Shown here: positions 11,083 through 23,881 of the stretch, in pieces
How the letters are laid out: every line of letters starts with the position of its first letter
Numbering within the stretch: position 1 is the first letter of the stretch
NCBI GenBank assembly: GCA_023374025.1
Contig: SIJG01000017.1
Span: 1,069,671 to 1,133,670 of the forward strand
Direction: 5' to 3'
Length of the DNA stretch: 64,000 nt
Origin: Heterodera schachtii
Taxonomy: Eukaryota > Nematoda > Chromadorea > Rhabditida > Heteroderidae
Program-made: the position numbers and the translations under genes
The notes under the pieces: model-generated
Database searches by the model: none
What the model was told of the DNA's origin: nothing
Seen by the model: only the letters and a program-made list of their open reading frames with translations

Positions 11083-14000
11083 ATCATTTCAATCTTACCT
11101 ATGGCTTCTCCGGAGTGTTCGACATATGATCGAATGTTTAATCTCTTCGAAGCGCGTGTCAATGGAAATTGTTGCGACAAATCGACGAGGAAATTGCTGA
11201 CGCCGATGTTGCTGTTCTTCAACATGTACGAGCAGGAGCGGAGTGCAGACATACGACAGGATCTCTTACAGGAAGCATTGGACGGAAGTCAATTTCAGGT
11301 CGCGTCTTTTGTTTTTGGAAGTGGAGCAATAAACCAAGTTTTAGTGGTTCTACTGGACAGCGGATGACCATTACACGGGCGTAGGCGAGTGGCGCGAATT
11401 CACTTCGCTGTCAGTTGCGCAGCTGAACAAAGCTGTCAGGGAGAAAAAGACTTCTGTTCGTCTGACGGTTGCCCAGCGAGTCTACTTCATCGACCTGAAC
11501 GAGATGACCAAGCGTTTGTTGCCCGACCAGCAACAACAGGGCTTCCAACCGCTTCACTCATCAGTGCCGATCTATGCAAAAGCCAATCTGCGCGGAGACT
11601 TCAACATGGAGAAGCTTGTCACGCTGGAAACTGAACTCAGGAAGGGCACTGAGCGACACCGACGGCTTGTCAAAGGCATCCTGAAAATGATCAAGTCGAG
11701 CAGCACTCAACCGTTGGACAACGAATTGGCACACAACGCGCTGACATTGTTGCTTCGCCTCGTTTCATTGGATGGGATGGCGCAGGAGTTTCTGAATGTG
11801 AGTCTATCTTAATGCATTTTGATTTTGAACATTTTCTTTTTAAGGAGGATGGAGTGAAGGAACTGCTGGAGATGAAGCGCAATCCGATTTCGGCACAAAT
11901 GGTGGCAAATGGCACGACAACGCCTCCAACACTGAACACGTTGGCAACGCTCATTCTTCGCCAGTGCATCGACTCAGACGCCGCACTTCTGCAGTCAGCC
12001 TTAGAACAAATGATCACCGCAACTTGCAATGGCCAGCCAATTTCGATGCAGGAAATCACTTCGCGCAGACATGCAATGCCAACGGAGCATTATCAGAAGG
12101 ATGTGAAGGTTTGTTAATTTTCATTCAAAATCTGTATTGTAATTCACTCTCTTTCAGAGAGTTGTGCGCATGTTGGTCCCTTTGGCGGTGCGGTCGCCCT
12201 CACTTTACATGGACGCGGTGAAGAAATGCATGGTCATCAAACAAAACGAAATTCTGGTCAAAGAACAGCGCGGTGACGTCAAAGGCAATGGAAGTGCAGC
12301 GGCGGCCTCAGACCAATTTCTTCAATCGGTTCTTTTCATTCCTATTGTCAAATGTAATTGTTCATATTCATATTTAGCTTCTGAGTCAAATCGTGACGGA
12401 ATTGGCGCAATTTGACACATTGGCGGACGCAGACAAAAACACCCGTCTTATGCAGCCTCCAAACCTGCTCAAATTGATTGCCGAAGTGCTTCGCAGTTAT
12501 CCAAAGGTGGCTGTTCCAATTTTCGTCGAGCAATCCCTGGGCGACAAATCGGTTCTTCGCTGGATCATCGAACGTTTCCTCCTGTCCGCTCCCGTCAACG
12601 ATTTGTCCGACACCGCCCACTGGGCCAAAGCCGTGGCCAGCGAGCTCGTCTCAAATTCGTCAAGTCAGCGCATCACCGATCATGTCGTGGGCAACATCAA
12701 ATCACTTCTCGTCGAAAGTGGCGACTTTGACTGTGCGATGGCAACTTCCGATGAGAACAACAGCGGTGCATATGCGAAATTTGCCGACAAAGTGACTATT
12801 TTGGCAAAGCTGACAACGCATTTGAGGGAGTGTCTGCAGGTGCGCGTAATTAAATCGCAAACAAAAAAAATGATGGAATATTTTTGAACAGGTGAACAAT
12901 CAACACAATGCGAAGCAGGGCATGTTTATCGTCAAAAGCATTCACAAGAAGAACTTGGCAAATGTTTTTGTCAGAAGCATTTGGAAAATTCCGGTGAGTT
13001 TCAAATTATTTTTGTTGGTCTAAATGTTTGAAACAACTTTTAGTTACATGAGAAGCCGGGCATCGACACTGTGAACACATTGCTGAAGCTGCTCGAAGGA
13101 ATGATGACCAAAAACGGCGCAGAAAACTTTACAAATGTTTTGTTCGCAAGCATTTGGAAGATTCCGGTGCGTTTTTAATTATTTTGTTGATTTGAATGCT
13201 AAAAACAACTTAGTTACATGAGGAGCCGGGCGACACTCTGAACACATGGCTGAAGCTGCTCAAAACAATTTTGACCGACGAAGAACAAGACCAAAGTGCG
13301 CACCAGGACTCTCATGCGGCAATTCCAAACGAAAGTGGAGACTTGGGACAAATGGACGAATCGATGGGCGAACCCGTGCACGTGCGTGAAGATATTCTCG
13401 ACAACATGTTGGACACCACGCAAGAAGAGAACGAGGAGGGAGGGGAGAGTGAAGAAGAGTCGCCTCATGATTCGGAAGAAGAAGACATGGACACCGGTGA
13501 AGAATTGACGCAGCAAAGACCCGCGGTGCACGAGGGCGCAATGGAGGACGACCACATTTCCGAGGCAGCCGACGCCAATGAGCAGGTTCTGCAATCGCAC
13601 TTGGTCTCTGATGATGATTTCGAGGAGATGGATGACGACGACGATGGCGAGGAGGACGAAGAAGACGAGACCGAAGTCGAGGGAGGCGGGGAGTTGGCCG
13701 ATTTTGACGTATGTCATGTCCGTTGTGTTCACTTAAGTGCAACAATTTGTTTAGGCTAGACTGTTAAGCCGCGTTCGGAGGGGCATAAGCCTTTGCACCA
13801 ATAGTTCGATGGCGTCGTCGGAAGACGATGATGACACTCTGCTCGACTACGTGACAGACTTTGCCCTCGCCCAACAGATGCACGACATTCGACGGCGGAT
13901 CAATCTGAACATTGATACGAACGATTTAACCATACGACCACAACGGGTGCAGAAAAGGGATGTTGAATATTAATTTGAAAATATTCACAGGTGTTTGCTC

Positions 14001-17000
14001 ATCTTGCTCCGAACAATGTCCGCGGTGCCGTTTTTCGAATTCGTGTTGGGGAGCGCAATTTCTTGGACATTGAGCGTTTGATTGCATTTAACACCGGTCA
14101 AGTTGGAGTTCTTCAAAACGGCACGGCTTTGAACCAACTCTTCTCATCCTTGGTATTTTCCCTTCCCGTTACTTTCCTCAGCTAATATTTTACTTTGGTT
14201 TTAGGCTGGGTATGGGCTGGTTGCGCCTCGGGAGTCATCGACCGAAGATCGCTCGCTTCCCTGCTTCGTCGACAGAATGGCTGAATGGTGCCGTACCGTG
14301 GAAGGGCAAACGATGTTCGTCATGGGCGCCATTTTCTCTGCACATCTCACCGCTGAACTGAGCGCAACGCCTGAAGAAACGACCGCAACGGAAGCCATTG
14401 AAAATTCGGAGAAGGGGGAAGCCGCGGATGCCGATCAGAATGCGCAACAACAACAACCACTGCCTAACGAAGCCGCCGTGCCCGAAGAAGCCGACCTGAC
14501 ATCACGGGAAGCTGCCGACAATGCGGGTCAAATGTCTACGGCTGTTTCCGGTACGAATGCACAGCAACCTAACGAAGCTGCCGTGCCCGAAGGAGTCGAC
14601 CCGGCATTTTTGGCTGCACTCCCCGAAGATATGAGACAAGAGGCAATTGAAAATCACAATTATTTTTGATTCCTTCTCCTGTTTAAGGTTATCAGAGACC
14701 ATTTACTCCAGCAGCAGATCAGTCAGGCGGACAATACCACTGCTCGGGTGGATGCCGATGTGCCACCAGTGGAACGGATCGCAGCAATAATGGGAATGGA
14801 GATCCCCGAAGGCATTCAAACTAATTCCAATTTATTCATTAGCATGAAGAATATTTATAGGAATGGACCCGGCGTTTTTGGCTGCATTGCCCGACGACAT
14901 TTTTCACGAAGTTGTGCGTGACCATCAACACCAGCAGGAGATGGCCCGTCAGCGGAGGGCACAGATCCAAGCACAGCAGCAAGAAGCCAATCATACCATA
15001 CAGGACACTGCCAACAATGCGGGTCAAATGTCTACGGCTGTTTCCGGTACGAATGCACAGCAACCGAATGAAGCTGCCGTGCCCGAAAAAATCGACCCGG
15101 CATTTTTGGCTGCACTCCCCGAAGATATGAGACAAGAGGCAATTGAAAATCACAATTATTTTTGATTCCTTCTCCTGTTTAAGGTTATCAGAGACCATTT
15201 ACTCCAGCAGCAGATCAGTCAGGCGGACAATACCACTGCTCGGGTGGATGCCGATGTGCCACCAGTGGAACGGATCGCAGCAATAATGGGAAAGGAGATC
15301 CCCGAAGGCACTCAAACTAATTGGAATTCATTCATTAGCATTCTCAAATTTATAGGAACCTCTTCGGCTGCAATTGCCCGTCAGCGTATTTTCCCAGCTA
15401 AAAAAATTTCTGCCACTTTGACCACGGAACGCACTATGCCTCTGCTTGACAAAGAATCCATAAGCACACTTCTCGTCCTGTTCCTGTTGGATCAGGAGAA
15501 GTTCGACATTGTGCGACTTCAGGTAGAAAGATTACTCATTCATTGGCTTCATCGCTTTGTATCCATTTGTTTCAGAAGTTGTTGAAACTGATTTGCACAC
15601 ACCCGGGCACTTGCGACTTCACCATTTGGGCACTGCTGTCAATGTTCGACGGGTTGGACAAGTTCAAATCACTGGAGGCTTCCGAGGCACCTGCGGACGG
15701 CGGCAAATTCCAATTTGGATGGATCAACGAGCTTCGTTTACAGAGCGTTCTGAATCGGCAAGAAAGAGTCCTTCTGGTCACCTCAAACTCAGGTAAACCC
15801 ACCATATGTTTTATTAGTATTTATTGTTTTTTTTCACATTTAGTTTTCATCAACAATCAAATTCGGACAGTCGCAGCTCAACGCGTAATGGACAATTTGG
15901 CACATTTGGCTCGGAGTTTTGCGCGGAATTTTATGCCCACACAAATACGTGCGCCATCTGGGAAGTCGGACTCTCCTCCAGCAACGGCCTCTCTTTTTTG
16001 GAATACAATTCGCAGGTGTAATATTCATTCTAGTTTCTCCTTTAAATTCGATGTTAAGCATAAATGGGCGATCAATTGATGACTCTCGCAAAGAAGACGC
16101 CAAAATGATGCAAGAAATGGTCGCTGACTCCATCGAAAAATCGCCGTTGGCACAACTCTTCAGTCTGTTGGATTCAAATTTATCAAAGGAGAGTCGGGTG
16201 ATTTCGGATCGGATTGTTCGCAGTATTTCATCGGTAATTGTTCTTTTTTTGCTTACACTTTATTTTCCATTTTGGTTTTAGCTTTCGCAAGCAGTCCCAT
16301 CAGACTTTCACGAAAAGCTGTCTGATGAATCGAAGCTTTGGCTTGGGACGCGCTTGAAGAAGTTCACAAATGTATGTTTTTTGTTTATACAATGCTGGTT
16401 AGTTAATACATTGGACAAAACATCTCTAGGCTTTAATGAGCAGCTGCACCGGAGAAGCATTGCGCGATGGTCGTTCAATGTTGGCTGAGATGTTCCGGGC
16501 AATTCCAACAGAAAGCTTGGCGATTCTGCGCGCAATTTACGAATCGGTCACAAACCACGGGAAGCAATTGAATGACCAACTCGCTTCAATACGCCGTCTT
16601 GCTGACAATGAGTCAGAAGAGGGTTTGTTTGTTGTCTTGTCCATTTTGGTAAGAGCCGCCATTCAGGACAACAAAGCTTGTTGCACGTGTTGAAGGAGGT
16701 TTCTGGACGAGAAAATGTGCCCGGCAAATTGCTGAAGTCGCTGGAGACGGTGAGTGATTCTTTGTTGCGATTGCACCACTTATTATAACTGATTTATATA
16801 TCTTTCATGTTTTTCAGTTCCAATATTTGTGCAATCAGTTGAAAAAGGTGGAGGAACAGCGGAAGAAAGCGCAACTCGCAAAAAAGAAGAACGACACTGA
16901 GAAGGAGGGAGCCGAGGCACAGCAGCAGGCAACAACATCGAAGCCTCAAGCCGACACACACGCGGAGGAGGAAAGCGACGAGGCAACCCTGGTCCGGAAC

Positions 17001-19044
17001 ATGGTCGATGAGCTGGCGCCACTTTGGGAGGAGCTGAGCAATTGCCTGTCCCTTCTCGAGAAGGCCGAAGATTCTCATGCGGTTTTGTGTCTCCAAAATG
17101 GTAATTTTCTTTAAATAACGCACCAGATAAATAAATAATTTCCCAACAGCTACCGAGGCGTTTTTCCTCTCTTATTTGTTGGTGATACCGCAAACTGCTC
17201 AATTGGCTCCATCTGCGCTCCCTGAAACTGCACCAACTGGCGCTTCTTCACCTCAGTTGGCCTCCTCTTCTGCTGGCGGCACTTCCGGCGGGGACGAGCT
17301 GGGCCGGTACCAGAAGGAAATGTTCACTTTTGCGGGTAATAATTTTCGCTGTCAAATGATTTAGATTACGTAATGTTTTTATTTTTTTACAGAAAAACAT
17401 CGCTCGGTGCTCAATCAAATTTTACGTGGGAACACGCAGAACCTGGAGGGAAGTGCCTTTGCCATTCTCACACACTTCCCCAAATTGTTGGACTTTGACG
17501 TCAAGAGGGAATACTTCCATAAAGAGCTCAAGAAGATGGACGAGAGGAGCAGGTACTCATTTTTCGATTCTTTTTTTGAGGTACTCATATTTTTATTATT
17601 TTTTTTGTGCTGTTTTTATTGTTCTTATACGAAAAGGTATGATCACGAGGACGTTGAAATTTGTGTGCGCCGTTCCCATCTGTTCGGTGACAGTTTTCGT
17701 GCGCTCAATCGACTGAGCCCGAACGATTGGAAGGCGAGGCTGTACATCATTTTCGAAGGAGAGGAGGGGCATGACGCGGGTCAGTATTTTTGTTGCTGTT
17801 TACTTGTAATGTCTAAAATTCCGTTGAAGGTGGACTGTTGCGCGAATGGTATTCTGTGATCACGCGGGAAATCTTCAACCCGAACTACGCTCTGTTCATC
17901 ACTGCCCCCGGCGACCGAGTCACTTACATGATCAACAAGACCTCTTATGTCAATCGCAAGCATTTGGACTACTTCCGGGTACCAATTTTGTTTTGATCAC
18001 CATTTCTTGGAAAATTTACTTGTATTTTAGTTTGTTGGTCGTGTGATCGCAAAGGCCATTTACGACAACAAACAGCTTGATTGCTACTTTACTCGTGCCT
18101 TCTACAAACACATCTTGAACAAGCATGGTAACAGTGGATATTGGGTTTTTGGTGCTAATTCCGACACAATTTTTCAGTTCGGTACCAGGATATTGAGAGT
18201 GAGGACCCCGGCCTCTTCAAATGGCTGGAATTTTTGCTGAACAATGCCGTTGAGGACTTTGGAACCGAGCTGACTTTCACGGTTAAGGTGGAGGAGTTTG
18301 GAGTGCGATCGACTCGGCAGTTGTTGGAGAATGGGAACAGGACAACGGTGACCGATGCGAACAAATACGAATACGTCCATTTGATGTGCCAAATGAAAAC
18401 AAAGGTAATTTGAGAGTTGAAAGTGGATTGGATTTCTTCCATAAAAAAAAACATTTTCAGGTTCAATACGGCAACAGTTGAACGCTTTTCTCGAGGGCTT
18501 CTACGAGGTCATCCCCAAAAAGCTCATCTCGATTTTCAACGAGCAAGAGTTGGAACTGCTTATCGCTGGCCTGCCCAATATCGACATCGACGACCTTTGT
18601 GCAAACACTGAATACAAAACCTACACACGGACGAGCCCGCAAATTCAATGGTAATGCAACAAATAGCAAATTGAACAAATTAAATTTCTATTGCCACAAA
18701 ATTTAAAGGTTCTGGCGCGCTCTGAAGGCTTTCGACGTCGAGGACAAGGCCAAATTTCTTCAATTCGTCACAGGGACTTCGAAGGTTCCGCTGCAGGGCT
18801 TCTCGCATCTCGAGGGAATGAACGATGTACAGAAATTCACGTAAGCATTGACACACAAATTCATCCCTCTCTAACAGGCAGACAATTTAGCATACAAAAG
18901 GACACGCTTTCAAACAATCGGCTCCCATCCGCCCACACGTGCTTCAACCAGCTGGACTTGCCCGAATACCCGGATTACGAAACTCTTCACAAAAAGCTGC
19001 TTTTGGCCATTCGCGAATGTTCGGAGGGATTTGCTTTTGCGTAG
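11083..19044 (+). CDS. eel-1: HUWE1/EEL-1-type HECT E3 ubiquitin ligase (C-terminal half)
   Basis: Giant ubiquitin ligase that transfers ubiquitin through a HECT-domain thioester. Exon 1 starts after an acceptor at 11081-11082 and reads [18 protein letters not shown]. Helical exons follow ([34 protein letters not shown]), then a strongly acidic segment (about 13270-13710) and ubiquitin-binding motifs of the [15 protein letters not shown] type near 14600, 14865 and 15090. The HECT domain runs from about 17400: [69 protein letters not shown], and the catalytic Cys in [15 protein letters not shown] (near 18940), ending ECSEGFAFA. The N-terminal half of the family (DUF908, DUF913, UBA, WWE) is not in the window. 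The join at 18415/18461 is one base out of phase. Confidence 0.9.
12930..13240 (+). repeat. Tandem duplication of an exon-intron block in the HUWE1-like gene
   Basis: An exon end SIWKIP, a short intron and the next exon start [19 protein letters not shown] are followed about 180 bp later by SIWKIP, another intron and [17 protein letters not shown]. Both coding parts and introns are similar, so this is an internal duplication that adds about 50 residues. Confidence 0.8.
14517..15310 (+). repeat. About 497-bp tandem duplication carrying a ubiquitin-binding-motif exon
   Basis: Sequence from 14517 to about 14820 recurs almost unchanged from about 15014 to 15317 (offset 496-497 bp), including the motif [16 protein letters not shown] or [16 protein letters not shown], the following intron and the exon [21 protein letters not shown] more diverged third motif ([18 protein letters not shown]) lies between the two at 14863-14916. 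The intron after RQE starts with GC (GAG then GCAATT) and ends TTTAAG, so it is a GC-AG intron in both copies. Confidence 0.85.
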
Positions 19045-19533
19045 AGATAATTAATGTCACAAATATAATTGTCATTGAATGACACACATTCATTGTTATT
19101 GTGTCTATATTGTTCATTGTCAGTGACTTATTTATTGATTGTAATAAAAAATTAGAGAAATTTTTCTATTTGTAACTTGTGTTTTTTAATGGGTTCCGGA
19201 GCCGGAAAATCGATTATGGTACCAAGCGATGAGTAAAATATGGATTTGTTGAAAATGGATTTTGATCTCTTGCTCGGGATTAGAAATTGTCTAAATAAAT
19301 GTCATTGCGTAGCGAACCCGAAAATTCTTAAACACATTTTCAGGATTTTAAAAGTTGATTTTTTGCTCAGATGGGTCATCGGTAGCAGAAAACAAACTAA
19401 AATTCAACATAGGTCGAAATGGGGGTGGGGGTTGGTTTAGTCTGAAGCATCCATATTTTAATTATTTTTTTTTTTCGATAAGGGTCGCTACTATTTATCT
19501 AAACTTTACCATTTCTTCTCTCCGTTTTAGGAT
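19045..19533. other. Spacer with a diverged dispersed-core repeat
   Basis: Between the HECT ligase and MRPL16. 19283-19345 (AAATAAATGTCATTGCGTAG, then CGAACCCGAAAATTC) resembles the core repeat near 38970-39030. Otherwise I see nothing in it beyond AT-rich sequence. Confidence 0.45.
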
Positions 19534-20624
19534 ATGACTTTGCGTTTGGGTTCTACATTAAAATTTTCCAATTTACTCCAAAATATTGGCAACATAAAAA
19601 ATCCTTTTCGCAATTCTTACAACTATCCGATTACTTTTGAACGTGAGTTGTAATGTTAAATAATAGCAAACAATTAATTCCATTCAGACGTGGTTTTCCC
19701 GCCAAATGAACAGTTTAAGTTGCCAACGATGCCTCCGGAGCCCATTTATGACGAGTCATTGGGTGAAACGAAGCACAAATTGACTAAGCAGTTTATTGAA
19801 GCGAGGGGATTTGAGCCAATCCACACGGAGGCATAATATTTGAGTTGCAATCATCCAAAAAGATTCTTTTTTCAGTTGATCCACAAGCAGTACGGTTTGG
19901 TGGCGATGAGCGGCGGTTTTATCAAAGCCGAAGACTTTGCATGGATTCAGGTGCTTAATTTGGTTTTCATTAAGAAGCGGAGAGTAAATAATTCGTTTTT
20001 TCAATTTTGTTTTTTTTGTTCAGCAGGAAGTGAATGAGAAGTTAGTCGATAAGCAATTCGCCATTTGGCGCGTTGACGCCCCGTGGCTTCCGCGGGTGCG
20101 GCGTCCGCCGTCGACAAAAAAGGGCGGTGGGAAGGGGCCCATCCATCACTACGAGACACCGGTCAGAACCGGACGGGTCATTTTGGAGCTCGGCGGGTAC
20201 ATCACCGAGCAGGAGGTGATGGCGGTGGATTGGTGGTGCTGTTTTAAAGCGACATTTACTTTTTGAAGGCTCGTTCCATTTTGATGCATCTCTATTTGCA
20301 TATGCCATTCCCAGTGGAATTTGTCAGCCAAGAACTGATGGACAAACGCAAGGAATTGGAGATGAAAGTGCACGCAAATAACAGAAACAAATTCGACTGG
20401 GATACACTCATCAAATACAACATGCAGGTGTTGTATTCTTTTGTAATGAAAGAGCACGGGACGCATGTCAATGGTTGAGAATTCTTGAGAGTGCCCACTG
20501 TTTTATGCATTCATTTCATCCCGAAATGGCACTTGCTAATTATAAGTAATTGTTTATTTCATTTCAGAATTGCAAGGCTTGGCTGAGTCCGTACGATGTG
20601 TATTGGAAGTGCAGATACAAATGA
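19534..20624 (+). CDS. mrpl-16: Mitochondrial ribosomal protein L16
   Basis: Component of the mitochondrial large ribosomal subunit (bacterial L16 family). I chose the ATG at 19534 because it comes 3 bp after a strong acceptor (CCGTTTTAG), fitting trans-splicing, and opens MTLRLGSTLKFSNLLQNIGN, a plausible mitochondrial presequence. Further exons encode EHVVFPPNEQFKLPTMPPEP, AMSGGFIKAEDFAWIQ, the L16 core STKKGGGKGPIHHYETPV with RTGRVILELGGYITEQEV, and MHLYLHMPFPVEFVSQELMD. The last exon ends LSPYDVYWKCRYK with TGA at 20622-20624. Animal MRPL16 has the same extra N- and C-terminal parts around the bacterial core. PGAP2 begins 165 bp downstream on the same strand. Confidence 0.9.
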
Positions 20625-20789
20625 ACTACGGAATTGTTTTTGTTCTTTTTAATTCAAAATAAACGTTAGTTTTACAAGTATATGTGAGTATATTTCAGTG
20701 TTTCCTTTTTCACTTTTTTTCCTCATTTTTATTTTTTGTATTATTTCGCTTTTAACTCGTCATTTTCCGGTTTATCTTATGACTTTTCG

Positions 20790-22395
20790 ATGATGCAAAT
20801 TTTTGGGGAGGAAGAGCTTTTTTCCGTCCCATTTAAATACGTCGTCCTTTTTGCCGTCGGTTGTCCTTTGGTCGCTTTTTTGCTTTGTTTGTTTCTCAGC
20901 ATACTCCTCCATTATGAGCAGGTAACAAACAGTTAATTGAACATAATGTTTTCCTGTTTTTCCCATTTTAGGCTGTGTGGACGCATTGCGAAGTAATAAA
21001 ATTAGAAATAATTTCGTATTTTGTGGGTTTTTCAAAATGTTTCTCTTCCTTTTCGGTTCCCAATTGGCTTCCCTCTCTGTCGGCTGCTGTTTCCACTTTT
21101 GCGCCTGAACGTTTCATTTGGCGGCTGTTCATCGGACTCCATGGGACTCCGAGGTTTTAATTCCGTTCCTCCTCCCCTCCCTCCATTTTCGCGTTTTTCT
21201 CTTTTCCCTCAGATTGGTCGCTGCGTTCGCCTGCAAGTGATCGCTTTTGCTCTTTGCCCTCCGAATGTTCCATCCTTTTCCTCCTTCAGAAACTTTCTGG
21301 TCACTTCCAGCCTTTGGCCTTTTCCCTTTCGTCCATGGTATCGTTGGGCTTCCCAATTCGCTTGTGCGTTGAATTTGGCCGAAATTCTGTCACTGATTTT
21401 GCTCTCGTCGGTTTCTTCAACGGAAGATCATTGTGAGTTTGGTTTTCCGATGTCCGCTGGTCAATTGCCCTTTCATTGACAGTCCTTCACGCCCTTTGTT
21501 TCTCCGGGTTCACTTTCTTCGCTCATTTTTACATGTTTGTCAGGTTCTACCCGTTTTGGTTTTGAATTTCTTAAAATTTCTTTATTTAAGTATTTGGCTT
21601 TTCGACTTCTCCGGAAGACGACGGTCCAGCAAATTGGTAATTTGGGCAAGTGATTACATTTAACCCGGCCTTTTCAAGAAGGGACATACCGGTGTTCATG
21701 AGTTTGGGATGAAACTTAAGTACAATTAGTTGGTGCGTAGCTTACCGCGGTTTGTTTTATAAAATTTTTGGACCATACATATACAAGGGGTGTCTCAGCC
21801 CAAGGGCCATACGACAGATGATTGGGACAGGGGGGTGTCTCGGGACCAATTTTTCATACGAAGGTCCAATTTTTCTCTGGCGACGACCTTTTTTTTTTTT
21901 GCTATTCAGACCACTTTTCTGGCGACCTACTCACAATAAAGAAACCTCAGCGCTACCGAAGATATCAAAATGTTGAATTAGAGCAATTGTGAAAGGTCTG
22001 ATAGTCAAAAAATTGGGATGGCACCTAGTTCTTAGACCTTCGTTTGGGATTTAGTAAATCCGTTTTACCCCTTCTTTTTGTGTTTGCTTTTTTATCCTTT
22101 CCCTTTTGTTGTTAGGGTGAACTGTCCTTCCAATACAAAGTGTTGTGCTGCGCCGGCTCTGTGCTTTCGCTGCTTTTCGTCCTTTACTTTTACTACCGCC
22201 ACAATCGCTTCTGCGAGCCCGGCGTTTACACTCTTTTCGCGCTCAGCGAGTACAGTCTGATTCTGTTCAATATTCTCTTCCACTCCACGCTTTACTACGA
22301 CTTCCATTCCCGCGCACTCACTTTGAACACCGCGGCACTCTCTTCTGCCGCGGGGTACGATTTGTTGCCGTTGTACAGCGAGAAAAGGACGTGAC
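20790..22395 (+). CDS. pgap-2: PGAP2-like GPI-anchor remodelling protein
   Basis: Multi-spanning Golgi/ER membrane protein of the PGAP2/FRAG1 family, needed for fatty-acid remodelling of GPI anchors. The start at 20790 (MMQIFGEEELFSVPFKYVV) opens a transmembrane helix (VLFAVGCPLVAFLLCLFLSI). Exons then give AVWTHCE and VPNWLPSLSAAV, ERFIWRLFIGLHGTPR joined to LVAAFACK, NFLVTSSLWPFPF, LNLAEILSLILLSSVSSTED, LHALCFSGFTFFAHFYMF, and a final exon with YYRHNRFCEPGVYTLFALSE and LFNILFHSTLYYDF, ending at 22395. These match the conserved PGAP2 loops and helices in order. The intron at 20993-21055 (63 nt) would have a GT-CG border, or may be read through in frame. The large last intron (about 21540-22110) holds low-complexity sequence. 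Confidence 0.88.
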
Positions 22396-23881
22396 GAAAG
22401 AAAGGACAAGTGGTAATGATGATCATCTTTAACTGTTGTAATTTTTTGTTTTTGTCCATTTTCGTATCTTTCCCAATTATTTGGTCAATAATTCCTTTTA
22501 AAATATGTGTCCTAATTCTATCCTATTAAATTCATGTAAAATTTGCCCATATCCAAAAAATCTTCGTGGGGAATCACCAACGGACGAACCAAAGATTTTT
22601 TTAATCACTCCAAGAAATGTATATTTATTAATATTTGTATATTTTTTTATAATATATGGCAATGTCCATTTTGCTTTTTTTCGTTGTCTTTATTTATGGG
22701 TTTTCATTGTTTTAAACAATTAAATCGTTACGTCTTATTAGTTATTGCAATTTTGTGCCAAAATATGTGTCGGAGGGGGGGGGGGGCGGCACTTTTGGGA
22801 AGGATTATGCCCGAGGCATTCAAGCACTGCCGGAGGGGGAGGGAAGTGAGGCGTTGTGATGAGTCAAATAATCCCCGCGAAAACATTCGGAAGAATGGGT
22901 GGGAGAGTAAAGTGGGCCGAGGAAGTGTAGGGCAATTGCTTACTCTTTTCAAAAAGTCACCGAAATGGCCAAACGGAGTGAGTGAATCGTTTGAGTTTGG
23001 ATCACTCGCAAAAATCGATTGATTGGCCGATTATTTTTGTCCTTTGGCCATTCTCCGCCGGCTTTCTCTTTGATTGGCTTCCCTTTCCCTCATTTTCCCT
23101 CTCTTTTTTCTTTGTATTCCCTTGGGCGATGAATTCGTTGGGATGGCACCGATGGATGGGATGCTTTTCCTCCCAATTCAATTTGGCTTTCATCGGATGA
23201 ATTCCCTTCGTTTCTTAGCTTGATTAGGCTTCATCTTCTTCTTCCGCCTCTTTTCCCTTTTATTTTCCGATGCTTTTCCCCCAATTCTTCGCTTTTCCTT
23301 CCCAAATTTCCCCGCTTCTCGTCGTCTTCTTCGTTCTGTTGCTTCACCTCCATAATAATTCTCCGCAAATTGTTGGGGCGGTGGCGACGAAACGCGCGGC
23401 CAATGGGCGAGAAGAAATTGGGCGAGGACACCGCCGAAAGGGCCGAGCGGAAGAGACGGAGGGGGAGGGAGAGCATTTGCGTGAGTTTTAAAAGGCATCG
23501 CCAAATCAGTGAAATGTGCCCTTTGGCATTCACTGATCACATCCATTCTCTCACATCACTTTTCTTTCGCCGTCTGCTAATTACTTTCTCTCGCTTTTTT
23601 ATTTTTAAATTCGAATTTCTCAATATTTTATCGATGGAATCGAATGGGCAAATGCGCCGGGGGAAGGGGGGCGGGGTAAGCATTTTATTATTTGCGCAGC
23701 AGATAGACGTGGGCAACGATGGACAGTTTATGTACAAGACGAAAGGGGGGCGGGGGTTGAGCAGCGATTGCTTCTTTCATAATCCCTCACATTCTCTCCT
23801 TCGCCCGCTTCTGCTTTTGCTGCTTTTCCCTTCCTTTCCCCCCCCCCCCATTCTTTTCATTTTCCATTTCATTTTCTGGCC
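22396..23881. other. Upstream region of the LEV-10-like gene
   Basis: No supported gene. The stretch is T-rich on the + strand with G10 (about 22775) and C10 (about 23840) runs. Reading frames here show no family motif and are interrupted. It is the likely promoter and 5' UTR area of the gene that follows. Confidence 0.4.
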
